The notes beneath the pieces were generated by a model, which had not been told where the DNA came from, did not search any database, and saw only the letters and a list, made by a program, of their open reading frames with translations. From the NCBI GenBank assembly GCA_963827595.1, contig CAWHBT010000013.1:62001-126000 (forward strand): a stretch of DNA of 64,000 nucleotides. The letters run 5' to 3'. Below, in pieces: positions 26,983-35,518 of the stretch (the first letter of the stretch is position 1; every line of letters begins with the position of its first letter). Source of the DNA: DATEDA01 sp963827595. GTDB lineage: Bacteria > Pseudomonadota > Gammaproteobacteria > Burkholderiales > SG8-39. The position numbers were made by a program, and so were the translations under genes.

Positions 26983-27396
26983 ATGAAACTTGCACGCATC
27001 GCTTCTGTCATCGCCGTCACGACGGCGCTGGCGACTCCCTTCACTGCCTCAGCCCAGTGGTGGGGCGACGACCCGTATTGGAAAGAGCAGCTGAGCCGGC
27101 GGCCGAGCACCGAAGCCCCGGCGGCTGCGCGCAGCGGCGACACCGACCTCTTCGGGCGCCCGGTTGTGCGCCTGGAGGGCACCGAAGGCTTCACGCCGTT
27201 CTACCCGCTACCCGCGTTCTGGGCTAACCGGTACCCCGAGCAGTCCACCGGCTACGCGGCCCAAGGAGCCACGATGCGGGACGTACCCATGGTCGACGAG
27301 GCGCCGGAGCGCAACGCGGGTGCAGCGATCGTCGAGGGTGCCAACGCCGAGCGCAACCAGCTCGAGAAGGACGGGTTCCCGCAGTTCAATCAATAG
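26983..27396 (+). CDS. Exported hypothetical protein, 137 aa
   Basis: ATG at 26983 with AAAGGA eight bases upstream. A clear signal peptide (MKLARIASVIAVTTALATPF, cleavage after ASA) is followed by a small acidic, Trp- and Pro-rich mature protein (QWWGDDPYWKEQL, FYPLPAFWANRYPEQ). There are no Cys or membrane helices in the mature part. It is probably periplasmic. I recognise no family. A clean frame, good ribosome site and classical signal peptide make the gene convincing. Confidence 0.65.
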   Translation: MKLARIASVIAVTTALATPFTASAQWWGDDPYWKEQLSRRPSTEAPAAARSGDTDLFGRPVVRLEGTEGFTPFYPLPAFWANRYPEQSTGYAAQGATMRDVPMVDEAPERNAGAAIVEGANAERNQLEKDGFPQFNQ

Positions 27397-27605
27397 CCAT
27401 CGCGTCAGTGGTTCGAGAAGGGCTACCGAACTCCGTTCACCCGGCGGCGCAGCGCCGCGTCGCCGCCGCCGGGCCGAAAGAGTCAGGGCCGCGCAGTCGG
27501 TGACGGCCGTAACACCCGGCAACCACTCGGACACGAACCAGTAGCGGTCGATCCTCAGACTTCAGTTCAAGCGGCGAAGGGCTGTCGCGCATTGAGCAAA
27601 CGAGA

Positions 27606-27830
27606 ATGAGCATGCAAACGGACACCGGCATTAATTGGATCGGGCTCGCGGCCCGCATCGCGGGAGTGGCGCTGCTGGCGGCAGCCTCTCTCGCCGCGAT
27701 TGCCGACCAGAGCGGGAGGTTCGTCGGGGTTCACGAGGTTCCGCCGTTCGTCTGCGACCGTGTGGAGATCGTGCAGGTTGAAGTCTCCTTTCCAGGCAGC
27801 CCGGTCTGCGCGCGGCGGCCGGGCGACTGA
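27606..27830 (+). CDS. Small membrane-anchored or exported hypothetical protein, 74 aa
   Basis: A 74-residue frame with one N-terminal hydrophobic helix (WIGLAARIAGVALLAAASLAAI) and a short tail with two Cys (FVCDR, SPVCAR). It lies 43 bases upstream of the AlgH-like gene on the same strand. GAATGAGC gives a weak start context. It may be real because of the signal-like helix, but no family is recognised. Confidence 0.35.
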   Translation: MSMQTDTGINWIGLAARIAGVALLAAASLAAIADQSGRFVGVHEVPPFVCDRVEIVQVEVSFPGSPVCARRPGD

Positions 27831-27872
27831 GCTTCCCATGGTTCCAGTGTGATGATTCCAGGAGATCGAGCG

Positions 27873-28499
27873 ATGCGTACCGGAAGCCGAGCTGTCCATG
27901 TCAGGTTACTCAACCTCTTCATGGTGCTGGTCCTCGCCGCCGCTGCTTTCGGCAGCGCCCGCGCGGGCGAACCCGCCGAAACGGTGCTGCTCGTCGCAAC
28001 ACCGGAGCTCGGGGCAGACTACAGCCACACGGTTCTGATCGCGAAGCGCCTCACGCATGGGCGCTATCTCGGAGTGATTCTCAACCGGCCCACGCCGATG
28101 TCGCTCGGCGCGCTCTTTCCCGACCACGAGCCCTCGAAGAAGGTCGTGGACCCGTTGTACCTCGGGGGCCCGATTGCGGCCGACGCGGTGTTCGCGCTGG
28201 TGCGAACGAAGGAGAGCCCGGGCGAGGGATCGCTGCAGCTCGCGCCGGATCTGTTCCTGGCCACCAGCGGCCAGGTGATCGACGGCATCATCGAGCAGCG
28301 GCCTGACCGCGCCCGGTTCTACGCCGGAGTGGTGGTCTGGGAGCCGGGCGAGCTCGCGGCGGAGATCGCGAGCGGCTTCTGGTTCGTGAGGAGCGCCGAC
28401 ACCGATGTCGTGTTCAAGAAACAGACCAAAGGCCTGTGGGAAGAGCTCGTTCGCCGCTCGCGCGCCGTGACGGCAAGCCTTCCCGTAGGCAGGTCGTAA
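27873..28499 (+). CDS. AlgH/YqgE (UPF0301)-like protein with signal peptide
   Basis: 208 residues. A hydrophobic leader (LLNLFMVLVLAAAAFGSARA, cleavage near ARA-GEP) precedes a complete YqgE/AlgH-type domain: LLVATPEL, GVILNRPTP, PLYLGGPI, FLATSGQVID, YAGVVVWEPGEL and VFKKQTKGLWEE. Family members are normally cytoplasmic and of unknown biochemical function, some being linked to alginate regulation. The leader here predicts export or anchoring in the periplasm. I chose ATG 27873 because AGGAGATCGAG is correctly placed; the upstream ATG at 27849 would only lengthen the leader. It is convergent with the TRAP permease genes. Confidence 0.8.
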   Translation: MRTGSRAVHVRLLNLFMVLVLAAAAFGSARAGEPAETVLLVATPELGADYSHTVLIAKRLTHGRYLGVILNRPTPMSLGALFPDHEPSKKVVDPLYLGGPIAADAVFALVRTKESPGEGSLQLAPDLFLATSGQVIDGIIEQRPDRARFYAGVVVWEPGELAAEIASGFWFVRSADTDVVFKKQTKGLWEELVRRSRAVTASLPVGRS

Positions 28500-28518
28500 C
28501 GACGGAGCAGCCCGACCG

Positions 28519-29922
28519 CTAGCGCGCGGCGCTGTCCGCGGCCGCGAGCGGGAGGAGCTTGACCGGTATCGCGCCTTGCTCGCGCATGCGCTCCGCCTTG
28601 GCGCGCTCCTGCAGCCAGTTCGGGAACCACATGGCGATCGAGGGGAAGGTCAGCACCAGCGCCACGCAGATCACCTGGATGACCATGAAATCCGCCATGC
28701 CGCGGTAGATGGTGGCAAGGTTCCATTCCTGCACCACCTGCTTGAGGTAGTAGGCGGACATCGCGACCGGCGGCGACAGGAACGCGGTCTGGAGCACCAC
28801 CGCGACGACGCAGGCGAACCACACCATGTCGTAGCCCAGCCCCTTGGCCACCGGGGCGAGCAGCGGCAGGAAGATCAGCACGATCGCCGGCCACTCGAAC
28901 GGCCAGCCGAGCAGGAAGATGAGCGCGAGCAGCAGCGACATCGTGCCCCAGGCGGGCAGCGGCGCGGCGAGCAGCATCTGGGTGATCCAGGTCGCCGTTC
29001 CGAGCCAAGCGAACACCGAGCCGAAAACGTTGGAGGCGACCGCCAGGAACAGCACCATGGCGGTCGTCGCCATGGTGCTGTTGCAGGCGTCGAGCAGCCC
29101 CCGCCAGGTGAACTTGCCGTAGGCGATGGCGAGCACGACGGCGCCGAGCGCGCCGAGCGCCGCCGCCTCGGCCGCGGTCGTGAACCCGGCGAGGATCGCG
29201 CCCAGCGTCATGAGGGTCAGAACCGTCACCGGCACCAGGCCGACCAGGCATTCCCACAGCACGACCTTCACCGACGTCTGGCGCTCCGCCACCGGCACCG
29301 GCGGGCCGAGCTTCGGATTCAAGAAACTGCGGACGAGGGTGTAGGCCATGTACATGCCCGAGAGCAGGAACCCGGGGCCGAAGGCAGCCGCATACAGGTC
29401 GATGATCGAAATGTCGAGCACCGGCGCCATCACGACCAGCATCACCGAGGGCGGGATCAGGATGCCGAGCGTGCCGCCGGCGGCGATCGCGCCGGCCGAC
29501 ATGCGCACGTCGTAGCCGGCCTTGATCATCATCGGGCCGGCCATGATGCCGAGCAGCGTCACCGTGGCGCCGACGGTGCCCGCGGCGATGCCGAACAGCG
29601 TCGCCGTGGGGATCACGACCACGTAGAGCGCGCCGCGCACCGGCGCGAACAGGTCGCGGAACGCCCTGAACAGGCGCTCCATCAACCCGGCCTGGTCGCA
29701 GATATAGCCCATCAGGATGAACAGCGGCACGGCGACGAACTCGTCCTGCTTCATGAGGCCGAAGGTCTGCAGATAGGCGAGGTTGAACACTTTCGCCCCG
29801 AGGCCCATGTAGCCGAAGATCAGCGCGAGGAACAGCAGCGTGAAACTGATCGGCAGGCCGATGAAGATGGCGGCGAGCAACACCACGAGCATCACCATGC
29901 CGAGCAGCTCGAGGCCGGTCAC
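28519..29922 (-). CDS. dctM: TRAP transporter large permease subunit (DctM)
   Basis: About 467 residues, highly hydrophobic with 12 or more helices and the DctM signatures FVAVPLFILMGYI, GTLGILIPPSVMLVV and TTAAEAAALGALGAVV. It forms the ion-coupled channel of a tripartite ATP-independent periplasmic transporter with the small permease upstream and the binding protein at 30654. I chose the GTG at 29922 (TGLELLGMVMLVV) because it falls 10 bases after the DctQ stop. A longer frame back to 30012 overlaps DctQ. Its size and motifs fit the subgroup that moves aromatic or alpha-keto acids, but the substrate cannot be fixed. Confidence 0.88.
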   Translation of the reverse strand: MTGLELLGMVMLVVLLAAIFIGLPISFTLLFLALIFGYMGLGAKVFNLAYLQTFGLMKQDEFVAVPLFILMGYICDQAGLMERLFRAFRDLFAPVRGALYVVVIPTATLFGIAAGTVGATVTLLGIMAGPMMIKAGYDVRMSAGAIAAGGTLGILIPPSVMLVVMAPVLDISIIDLYAAAFGPGFLLSGMYMAYTLVRSFLNPKLGPPVPVAERQTSVKVVLWECLVGLVPVTVLTLMTLGAILAGFTTAAEAAALGALGAVVLAIAYGKFTWRGLLDACNSTMATTAMVLFLAVASNVFGSVFAWLGTATWITQMLLAAPLPAWGTMSLLLALIFLLGWPFEWPAIVLIFLPLLAPVAKGLGYDMVWFACVVAVVLQTAFLSPPVAMSAYYLKQVVQEWNLATIYRGMADFMVIQVICVALVLTFPSIAMWFPNWLQERAKAERMREQGAIPVKLLPLAAADSAAR

Positions 29923-29932
29923 GGCGCGGGCC

Positions 29933-30523
29933 TCATACCTTGAGCTTTTTCCGGTGCTCGAACTCGCGCCCGAAGCGGATCCGGTAGCAGGACTTGAGCG
30001 ACTCCGCGACACCCTGGATCATGAAGAGCGCCGCCGCCAGCGGAATCGTGGCGCGAAACGGCCACATGATGGCCCGCCAGTTGCTCTCCTGGGAGCGCTC
30101 GCCCGCCGCGTACGAGTACGACGCACCGTCGATGCCGACCGCCATCAGGAAGATCATGGTGGGAAAGAACAGCACGAGGTACGAAGCGAGGTCGATGATC
30201 CCCCGCGTCCGCTCCGAGTACTTGTCCCAGAAGATGTCGGTGCGGACATGCGCGCCCTTGTACAGCGCGTAGCCGCAGGCGAGCATGAAGCTCGCGCCGT
30301 TCGCCATGGTGCTCGACTCGAAGACCCAGACGGTCGGCGCGTGAAAGAAGTGCCGCGCCACGACTTCGTAGGTGATCGTCACGACGAGGAAGATCTGCGT
30401 CAGGGCGCAGAGCCTGCCGGTGACGTCGGAAAACCGGTCGATGTGCCGGATGGTCGCGTAGAAAACCGGCGGGAAGTCGCCGCTTGCGCCGCGGGCACGC
30501 GGCGTCCCGGTGCTGACCGACAT
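29933..30523 (-). CDS. dctQ: TRAP transporter small permease subunit (DctQ)
   Basis: 196 residues with four membrane helices, including TQIFLVVTITYEVVARHFF and YLVLFFPTMIFLMAVGIDG, and the DctQ-typical WVFESSTMANGASFMLA. It partners the large permease encoded 10 bases downstream. GGAGGA lies upstream of the ATG. It diverges from the binding-protein gene across 130 bases, so both arms of the transporter share one regulatory region. Confidence 0.87.
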   Translation of the reverse strand: MSVSTGTPRARGASGDFPPVFYATIRHIDRFSDVTGRLCALTQIFLVVTITYEVVARHFFHAPTVWVFESSTMANGASFMLACGYALYKGAHVRTDIFWDKYSERTRGIIDLASYLVLFFPTMIFLMAVGIDGASYSYAAGERSQESNWRAIMWPFRATIPLAAALFMIQGVAESLKSCYRIRFGREFEHRKKLKV

Positions 30524-30579
30524 GGGTGGGCGTCCTCCGCGCGCGATTCTAGCGGAGGCGCGCGCTCACGGCGAGTTAC

Positions 30580-30636
30580 TTGACACCTTCGGACCGCGGC
30601 GCCTACTGTGGCGTTCGCCCGCGAGGCGGGCGAACG
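30580..30636 (+). promoter_or_regulatory. Promoter and perfect hairpin in the leader of the TRAP binding-protein gene
   Basis: TTGACA (30580-30585), an 18-base spacer and the weak -10 TACTGT (30604-30609) precede CGTTCGCCCGC-GAG-GCGGGCGAACG (30612-30636). That is a perfect inverted repeat with 11-bp arms and a 3-base loop. It begins at the expected transcript start and ends six bases before the ribosome site GGAGGAG. As DNA it could be the operator of a GntR- or LysR-like regulator. As RNA it would form a very stable 5' hairpin. Confidence 0.6.
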
Positions 30637-30653
30637 ACCTCGGAGGAGATCCA

Positions 30654-31760
30654 ATGCGCAGGCTCGTTCCAGTCCTCATCGCCTTGCTGGGCGCAGCTCT
30701 AGTGATGGCCCCGGGACCCGTTCTTGCCCAAGGCGAAGATGGTCCTGAAGGGGCAGTCGTCGCACCCGGCGTCTTCCAACCTGCACCTCATCTTCAGGCT
30801 GTGGGCGGAGACGGTGGAGAAGATGTCCGGCGGCCGCCTGAAGATCGAGACCCAGCCCGGCGGCGCGATCGTGCCGCCGTTCGAGGTGTTCGATGCCGCA
30901 TCCAAGGGCGTGCTCGACGTAGGCATCGCGCCCTTCGGCTACATCCAGGGCCGGCACCCGGCGACCATCCCGATGTCGCACGGCCCGCTGTTCGGCATGG
31001 ACGGCATGGACTACTACGCCTGGTACTACGACGGCGACGGCATGAAGCTGCTCGAGGAGTTCTACCGCGACATCCTCAAGCTGAACCTCGTCGGCTTCCC
31101 GGTTCCCACCGACTATCCGCAGGGCCTGGGCTGGTTCAAGAAGCCGATCAAGAACCTCGCCGACCTCAAAACGCATAAGGTTCCGCATCTACGGCATCGG
31201 CGCGGAGACCTACGGTAAGCTCGGCGTGGCGGTGGTGACGCTTCCACCCCAGAGATCGTGCCGGCGATGGAGCGCGGCGTGATCCAGGGCGCGGAGTGGA
31301 TCAACTGCCTGGAGGACCGGAAGCTCGGCCTGCACAAGGTCGCCAAGTACTACTACACGCCCGGAATGCACGAGACGGTCACCGGCGCGCAGATCATCAT
31401 CAACAAGGACGTATGGGCCAAGCTGCCGCCCGACCTGCAGGAGATGATCAAGGTGGCGAGCGTATACGCCACCATGCAGCGCAACTTCGCCTTCAACCGG
31501 GAAACCGCCGACGCCTGCAAGGAGCTGATCAAGGAAGGCGTCCAGATCCTCCGCACGCCGGACGACATCCTGAAGAACTTCCTCGAACGTGGGAGAAGAT
31601 CCAGGCCGGGTACGTGGAGAAGGACCCGTTCTACCGGAAGGTGATCGAAAGCCAGAAGAAGTACGCCGAGACGGTGGTGCCGTTCCGGCTGTCGTGGTTC
31701 CCGCCGTACGAGTTCGCGGGGCAGTACTACTGGAAGGACAAGGTCTACCGCATCAAATAG
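30654..31760 (+). CDS. dctP: TRAP transporter periplasmic binding protein (DctP), several frameshifts
   Basis: About 368 residues: signal peptide (RRLVPVLIALLGAALVM, cleavage near VLAQ) followed by a DctP-type solute-binding fold. Family motifs include FRLWAETVEKMSGGRLKIE, PAMERGVIQGAEW, YYYTPGMHE and DVWAKLPPDLQEMI, ending in YYWKDKVYRIK. Single-base shifts near 30732, 31187, 31245 and 31588 change the frame while each segment continues the family pattern. Reading errors are therefore likelier than decay. It captures an organic acid for the DctQM permease encoded divergently. GGAGGAG gives a strong ribosome site, and a terminator follows at 31793. Confidence 0.8.
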
Positions 31761-31792
31761 GCGCGCCGCCGCAAGGTTCGCCGCGAGTCGCG

Positions 31793-31826
31793 CGGGCGCC
31801 GGGGCAACCCGGCGCCCGTTGTATTT
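31793..31826 (+). terminator. Rho-independent terminator after dctP
   Basis: CGGGCGCCGGG-GCAA-CCCGGCGCCCG is a perfect 11-bp stem with a 4-base loop, directly followed by TTGTATTT. It starts 32 bases after the dctP stop codon. Confidence 0.85.
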
Positions 31827-32343
31827 CTGACCGCTGCCGACCTGCGCGTCCCGGCTGGGCGGAACGGCGCGGGGTCGCGAACCGCCCGCTCCCAGCCGAT
31901 CCAGTCGTTGCTTGGCCGTCTCCATCGCGCGGTTCCCGAGTGGGTGCATGGGCATCCCACCAACGGTAGCGGCACCGCGACCGTCGATCCTGCTGAATCG
32001 TGCGCTCGTGCCGCCGCCACCGCTCTACCCGCGTCCGGCCGTGACGACTGCAATCGAATCGGCGGTGGTTGTCATCGCTTGGGACGCAGCAGGGGCGTCA
32101 ACTCGAGCCGAGTCATGAGCCACGCCTAAGGAGGCGCAGTGTCACAAGCCAGGACGGGGTCGATCGCCGTCGTCGCACGGCTCGCCATCGCGCCTGGACG
32201 CTCGCGGCGCCGGCGGCCGCCGGTCTGCGCACGAGTACGTTACCGACCCAACCCTGCGCACCCGTCCCGACACCGCGCACTGAGCGGACGAAAGCGGGGT
32301 TTGGGTTCCTGTTGTGGTGTCCGAGCGAGCGGAGACCCGAGCC
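31827..32343. other. Region without a convincing gene; possible decayed signal-peptide start
   Basis: No continuous coding frame stands out. At 32128-32134 a strong ribosome site AAGGAGG precedes GTG 32139, which opens SQARTGSIAVVARLAIA. After an apparent one-base shift near 32195 the other frame continues WTLAAPAAAGL, which together would make a signal peptide. This may be the start of the exported cytochrome whose tail survives at 32775. The rest looks like decayed or non-coding DNA. Confidence 0.3.
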
Positions 32344-32778
32344 ATGAAGACCCGAAGCCTCAGCGTCTACCTCAGCCTCTTGAACGTTGACGCCGTCGTC
32401 AAGCCCGCCTTCGCCGAGTTGCTCGCGCGCGTGCGCACATCCCTCGGGCGGGGCGTGCCGCGCGGACCCGAGGTGCTGCGCGTCGGCGACCTGGAGGTGG
32501 ACGTCATCCGGCGCCGCGCGCGGCGCGGCGAGAACCGCATCGACCTGACGCGCCAGGAGTTCGCGCTGCTCGCGCTGCTCGCCCGGAGCAACGGCGAGGT
32601 GCTGTCGCCGAGCTTCATCACCTCGCGGGTGTGGGACATCTATGTCGACACCGCCAAGTATGCGGCGGACGTGGCGATCCGGCGGCTGCGGGCGAAGGTG
32701 GACTACCCCGACTCGCGCAAGCTCATCCACACCGTCCGCGGCGTGGGGTACGTCCTCGAAGAGCGCGGCGCGGCGTGA
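32344..32778 (+). CDS. Truncated OmpR-family response regulator (winged helix only)
   Basis: 144 residues. The first 15 resemble nothing. From VVKPAFAELLARVRTSL the sequence matches the very end of a receiver domain and then a full winged-helix output domain (LEVDVIRRRARRGENRIDLT, EFALLALLARSNGEVLSPSFI, HTVRGVGYVLEER). It is closest in style to copper/heavy-metal regulators such as CusR or IrlR. The first 100 residues of the receiver, including the phosphoacceptor Asp, are absent. The ATG may still give a DNA-binding protein, but loss by deletion in a decaying region is more likely. It overlaps a cytochrome c fragment by 4 bases. Confidence 0.6.
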   Translation: MKTRSLSVYLSLLNVDAVVKPAFAELLARVRTSLGRGVPRGPEVLRVGDLEVDVIRRRARRGENRIDLTRQEFALLALLARSNGEVLSPSFITSRVWDIYVDTAKYAADVAIRRLRAKVDYPDSRKLIHTVRGVGYVLEERGAA

Positions 32779-32915
32779 CCTGGGACGAGAAATCGCTGGA
32801 TGCTTTCCTCGCCGACCCGCAGAAGGCGATTCCCGGAAACGTGATGCCTTTCCCCGGCACCGCGGATGCGAAACAGCGCGCCGAGGTCGCCGACTACTTG
32901 AAGGCCCTCCAGTAA
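32775..32915 (+). pseudogene. C-terminal fragment of a class I cytochrome c
   Basis: VTWDEKSLDAFLADPQKAIP is followed by GNVMPFPG and QRAEVADYLKALQ. This is the end of a small soluble cytochrome c, including the axial Met in NVMPFPG. The heme-binding CxxCH half is missing, and the frame opens only at a GTG overlapping the stop of the truncated regulator. I read it as a remnant joined to the regulator by deletion. Confidence 0.6.
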
Positions 32916-33286
32916 GAGTCCTCATCGCCATCGCGTTCTCCCCGGTCGTCGCCGGCGGAGCCGCTCTCGGCACCGCCGACTGCGGCTGCGACGGGTAGCC
33001 GATCGGGAAGCGCGACGGCAGGCCGCGAACGCAGCCGCGCATCAGGCTCCACGACGACCGCAAGAAAGCGAACGGGTCCCGCTTTCGGGATCTCCGTCGC
33101 TTCTTCCCTGGGGCGTATCTCCGGAAGCGAACAGCCGGCGCGAGACGATCGGTTGGCGTAGCAGTGGCGGCTGACACGCGTTCGTATCGGCCGGCACGGC
33201 GCAGGCCGGTCGCGGCGTACGCACGACACCGTGGTTCCCCAGACTCGAGCCCATGAGTCATCTGACTAACGGGCAGCGGGACTGAA
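32916..33286. other. Intergenic region with a small inverted repeat near tatA
   Basis: No gene recognised over 370 bases. AGTCA-TC-TGACT (33256-33267) is a short perfect inverted repeat about 20 bases before the tatA start and could be an operator or chance. The rest shows no family-like frame in any direction. Confidence 0.3.
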
Positions 33287-33472
33287 ATGGGTTCGTTCAG
33301 CATCGGCCACTGGGCCATCGTCCTCGCGATTGTGGCGCTGATCTTCGGCACTAGGAGACTGCGCAACCTGGGCGCGGATCTTGGCGGGGCGATACGCGGG
33401 TTCAAGGACGCGATGCGCGAAGGCGGCGGGAAGCCGGGCGAGCTCCCGGCCTCCGGGCGCACCGCGGATTGA
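33287..33472 (+). CDS. tatA: Sec-independent translocase protein TatA
   Basis: 61 residues with the TatA plan: a short periplasmic N-terminus, one membrane helix (WAIVLAIVALIFGTRRL) with the FG hinge, then an amphipathic helix (RNLGADLGGAIRGFKDAM) and a small charged tail. It forms the pore-like component for folded-protein export. TatB and TatC genes are not in the window, so this is probably an extra, orphan copy; the usual operon should be elsewhere. It comes shortly after decayed DNA and before a papain-like hydrolase. Confidence 0.85.
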   Translation: MGSFSIGHWAIVLAIVALIFGTRRLRNLGADLGGAIRGFKDAMREGGGKPGELPASGRTAD

Positions 33473-33503
33473 CCGGACATGACTGCGTAACACGTCGATC
33501 CTC

Positions 33504-34216
33504 ATGTTGACCGTTGCCGCTTCTAGCCTTGGCCGTGGCCTCCTGCATCTCCTCGCCCGGGGCCGCTTGATTGACGCGTTGGCGCTCTATCTCGCGCAGC
33601 CGGTCAAGCGCAACAGTCCTTCAACAGCTGCCGATGCGCAATCTCTCTCCGCGATGCTTCGGCACGGCGATGTCCTGCTCACGGACGGCAACACCCGCAT
33701 GGCGGCGCTGGTGAGACGCATCACCGGATCGACCTGGTCGCACGTCTCGATGTACGTCGGTCCGCTGGAAGAGGGGCCGGATCCGCGCTGCATCGTCGAA
33801 GCGGACATCGCGGCGGGCGTCAGAGCGGTGCCGCTCTCCGAGTTCAAAGGGCAGCGGGTGCGCATATTGCGTCCCACGGGCCTGGACGACACCGAGCGAC
33901 GCCGCCTTGCGGACTGGGTCGTAAGCCGAATCGGCGCCGAATATGACCTGGACCATGCCTTGGCTCTGGGGAGACGGTTTCTGCGGCTGCCGTTGGCTTC
34001 CCGTTCGCCGTCGGCGCCGAGCACGATGGCGCAAGGCGCTACGCGGTTCATCTGCTCCAGCTTGCTGGCCCAGGCGTTCGTGCTGGTCGGATGTCCGATC
34101 GTCCCGACGCAGATTGGCGTCCGCGACGCTCGGCGGCGGACCACAGATACGTCACTCCACGCGATTTCGAGAGCGCGCCCGGGTTCGAGGTGGTGAGGGC
34201 AAAGCAGGTCGGTTAG
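33504..34216 (+). CDS. Permuted papain-like (YiiX/NlpC-P60-type) cysteine hydrolase, frameshift near end
   Basis: About 237 residues. HGDVLLTDGNTRMAALVRRI and WSHVSMYVG supply the catalytic His region, and FICSSLLAQAF carries the catalytic Cys after it, the circularly permuted order of YiiX-like amidases and acyltransferases. Near 34128 one base seems lost. The shifted frame reads HRYVTPRDFESAPGFEVV, the normal family ending, and stops at 34214-34216, rather than the Arg-rich tail of the uncorrected frame. An N-terminal hydrophobic helix is weak, so location is uncertain. Such enzymes act on lipids or peptidoglycan peptides; substrate unknown. Confidence 0.65.
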
Positions 34217-34619
34217 CACTTCAAGTATTGAATCTACGACAGATCACATGGCCGACGTCGCTACAACGTGACGTCGGCACGGTGGCGAACCGCGCCACAC
34301 GGCCTGCACGCCAGGCAGAAGCGTGCGAGCGCCCACCGCGTCCGCGGGAAGCAGAAATTTGCAAGAACGCGTCTGCCCTCGGCGGGAAAATGGCGCCCTT
34401 CTGCATCGGCCTCTACGCCGCCAAAGCGGCAGATGTCACATTGCTCTGAGCTTGGTGTCAGCTGACATGAAACCGCCGGTTCGCGACACACATCGGTCCG
34501 AGCGACCGGCGAAACTCCGGTCATGAAAACGACCGGCAACAAGTCGGCGCCAGCACGGAAGCGTAGCGGCTGAGCAGGCGGGCGCTTCCACCCCTCCAAC
34601 CGAGCAAAGGAATCAAGCT
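34217..34619. other. Intergenic region with regulatory-looking repeats
   Basis: No gene recognised. Near the 3' end are TGTCACATTGC (34434-34444) and, 11 bases later, the perfect 12-bp palindrome TGTCAGCTGACA (34456-34467). The first recurs at 40649 upstream of the DsbA-like gene. The ribosome site AAAGGA before GTG 34620 closes the region. Confidence 0.4.
34434..34467. promoter_or_regulatory. TGTCACATTGC motif and TGTCAGCTGACA palindrome
   Basis: TGTCACATTGC, an 11-base spacer, then TGTCA as the left arm of the 12-bp palindrome TGTCAGCTGACA. The two TGTCA boxes start 22 bases apart. A very similar composite (TGTCACATTGC, 10 bases, TGTCA) lies at 40649-40674. Tandem half-sites about 21 bases apart suit AraC-type activators. 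It probably controls the hydrolase genes beginning at 34620. Confidence 0.45.
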
Positions 34620-35441
34620 GTGAGCACGATCACGACCAAGGACGGCACGCAGATCTACTACAAGGACTGGGGCAGCGGACAGCCCGTCGTCTTCAGTCAC
34701 GGCTGGCCGCTCAGCGCGGATGCCTGGGAGTCCAGATGTTCTTCCTGGCCTCCCACGGCTATCGCTGCATCGCGCACGACCGCCGTGGCCACGGCCGGTC
34801 CAGCCAGCCGTGGAACGGCAACGACATGGACACCTACGCCGACGATCTCGCGGAGCTGTTCGAGCGCTCGACCTGAAGAACGCCGTCATGATCGGCCACT
34901 CCACCGGCGGCGGCGAAGTCGCGCGCTACATCGGACGCCACGGCACCAAACGCGTGGCCAAGGCGGTGCTGATGGGCGCGGTGCCGCCGATCATGCTGAA
35001 GACTGCGGCCAATCCCGGCGGGTTGCCGATCGAGGTCTTCGACGGCTTTCGCGCCGGCGTACCTCGCCGACCGCTCGCAGTTCTTCCTGGACGTCGCCAG
35101 CGGGCCCTTCTTCGGCTTCAACCGGCCCGGCGCCAAGGTCTCCCAAGGGCTGATCGATCGTGGTGGCTGCAGGGCATGATGTCCGGCCACAAGAACGCCT
35201 ACGACTGCATCAAGGCGTTCTCGGAGACCGACTTCACCGAGGACCTGAAGAAGTTCGACGTGCCGACGCTGATCATCCACGGCGACGACGACCAGATCGT
35301 GCCGATCGGGGCCTCGGCGATGCTCTCGTCGAAGCTCGTGAAGAACGCCACGCTGAAGATCTACCCGGGCGGCCGCACAGCCTGGGCGACACGAGCAAGG
35401 ACCAGCTCAACGCGGATCTGCTCGCGTTCCTCAAGGCGTAG
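34620..35441 (+). CDS. Alpha/beta hydrolase, non-heme chloroperoxidase-like, several frameshifts
   Basis: About 275 residues once frames are joined: TTKDGTQIYYKDWGSGQPVV, FSHGWPLSADAWE, HDRRGHGRSSQPW, nucleophile in GHSTGGGEVARYIGRHG, WLQGMMSGHKNAYDCIKAFS and catalytic His in the PHSLGDT region. These are hallmarks of the cofactor-free haloperoxidase/arylesterase group (serine triad; perhydrolysis in vitro, true substrates usually esters). Frame breaks near 34733, 34873, 35057, 35157 and 35381 mostly look like one missing C in short C runs. GTG start with AAAGGA upstream. It opens a run of three alpha/beta hydrolase genes. Confidence 0.75.
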
Positions 35442-35518
35442 GCGACCAACCATTGCGCGCTGCCGGAGAACGAAACGCCGCCTTCTCCGGCAGCATCTGC
35501 CCTCAAAGAAAGGCTGCC

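Noticed and set aside
27470..27540. Hairpin-like GC-rich sequence after 27396 as terminator
   Set aside because: Irregular arms and no T run; the symmetry is what GC-rich low-complexity sequence often gives.
28576..29943. 455-codon + strand open frame opposite DctM
   Set aside because: Extremely rich in His, Arg, Gln and Glu with no family pattern; it mirrors the hydrophobic permease on the other strand.
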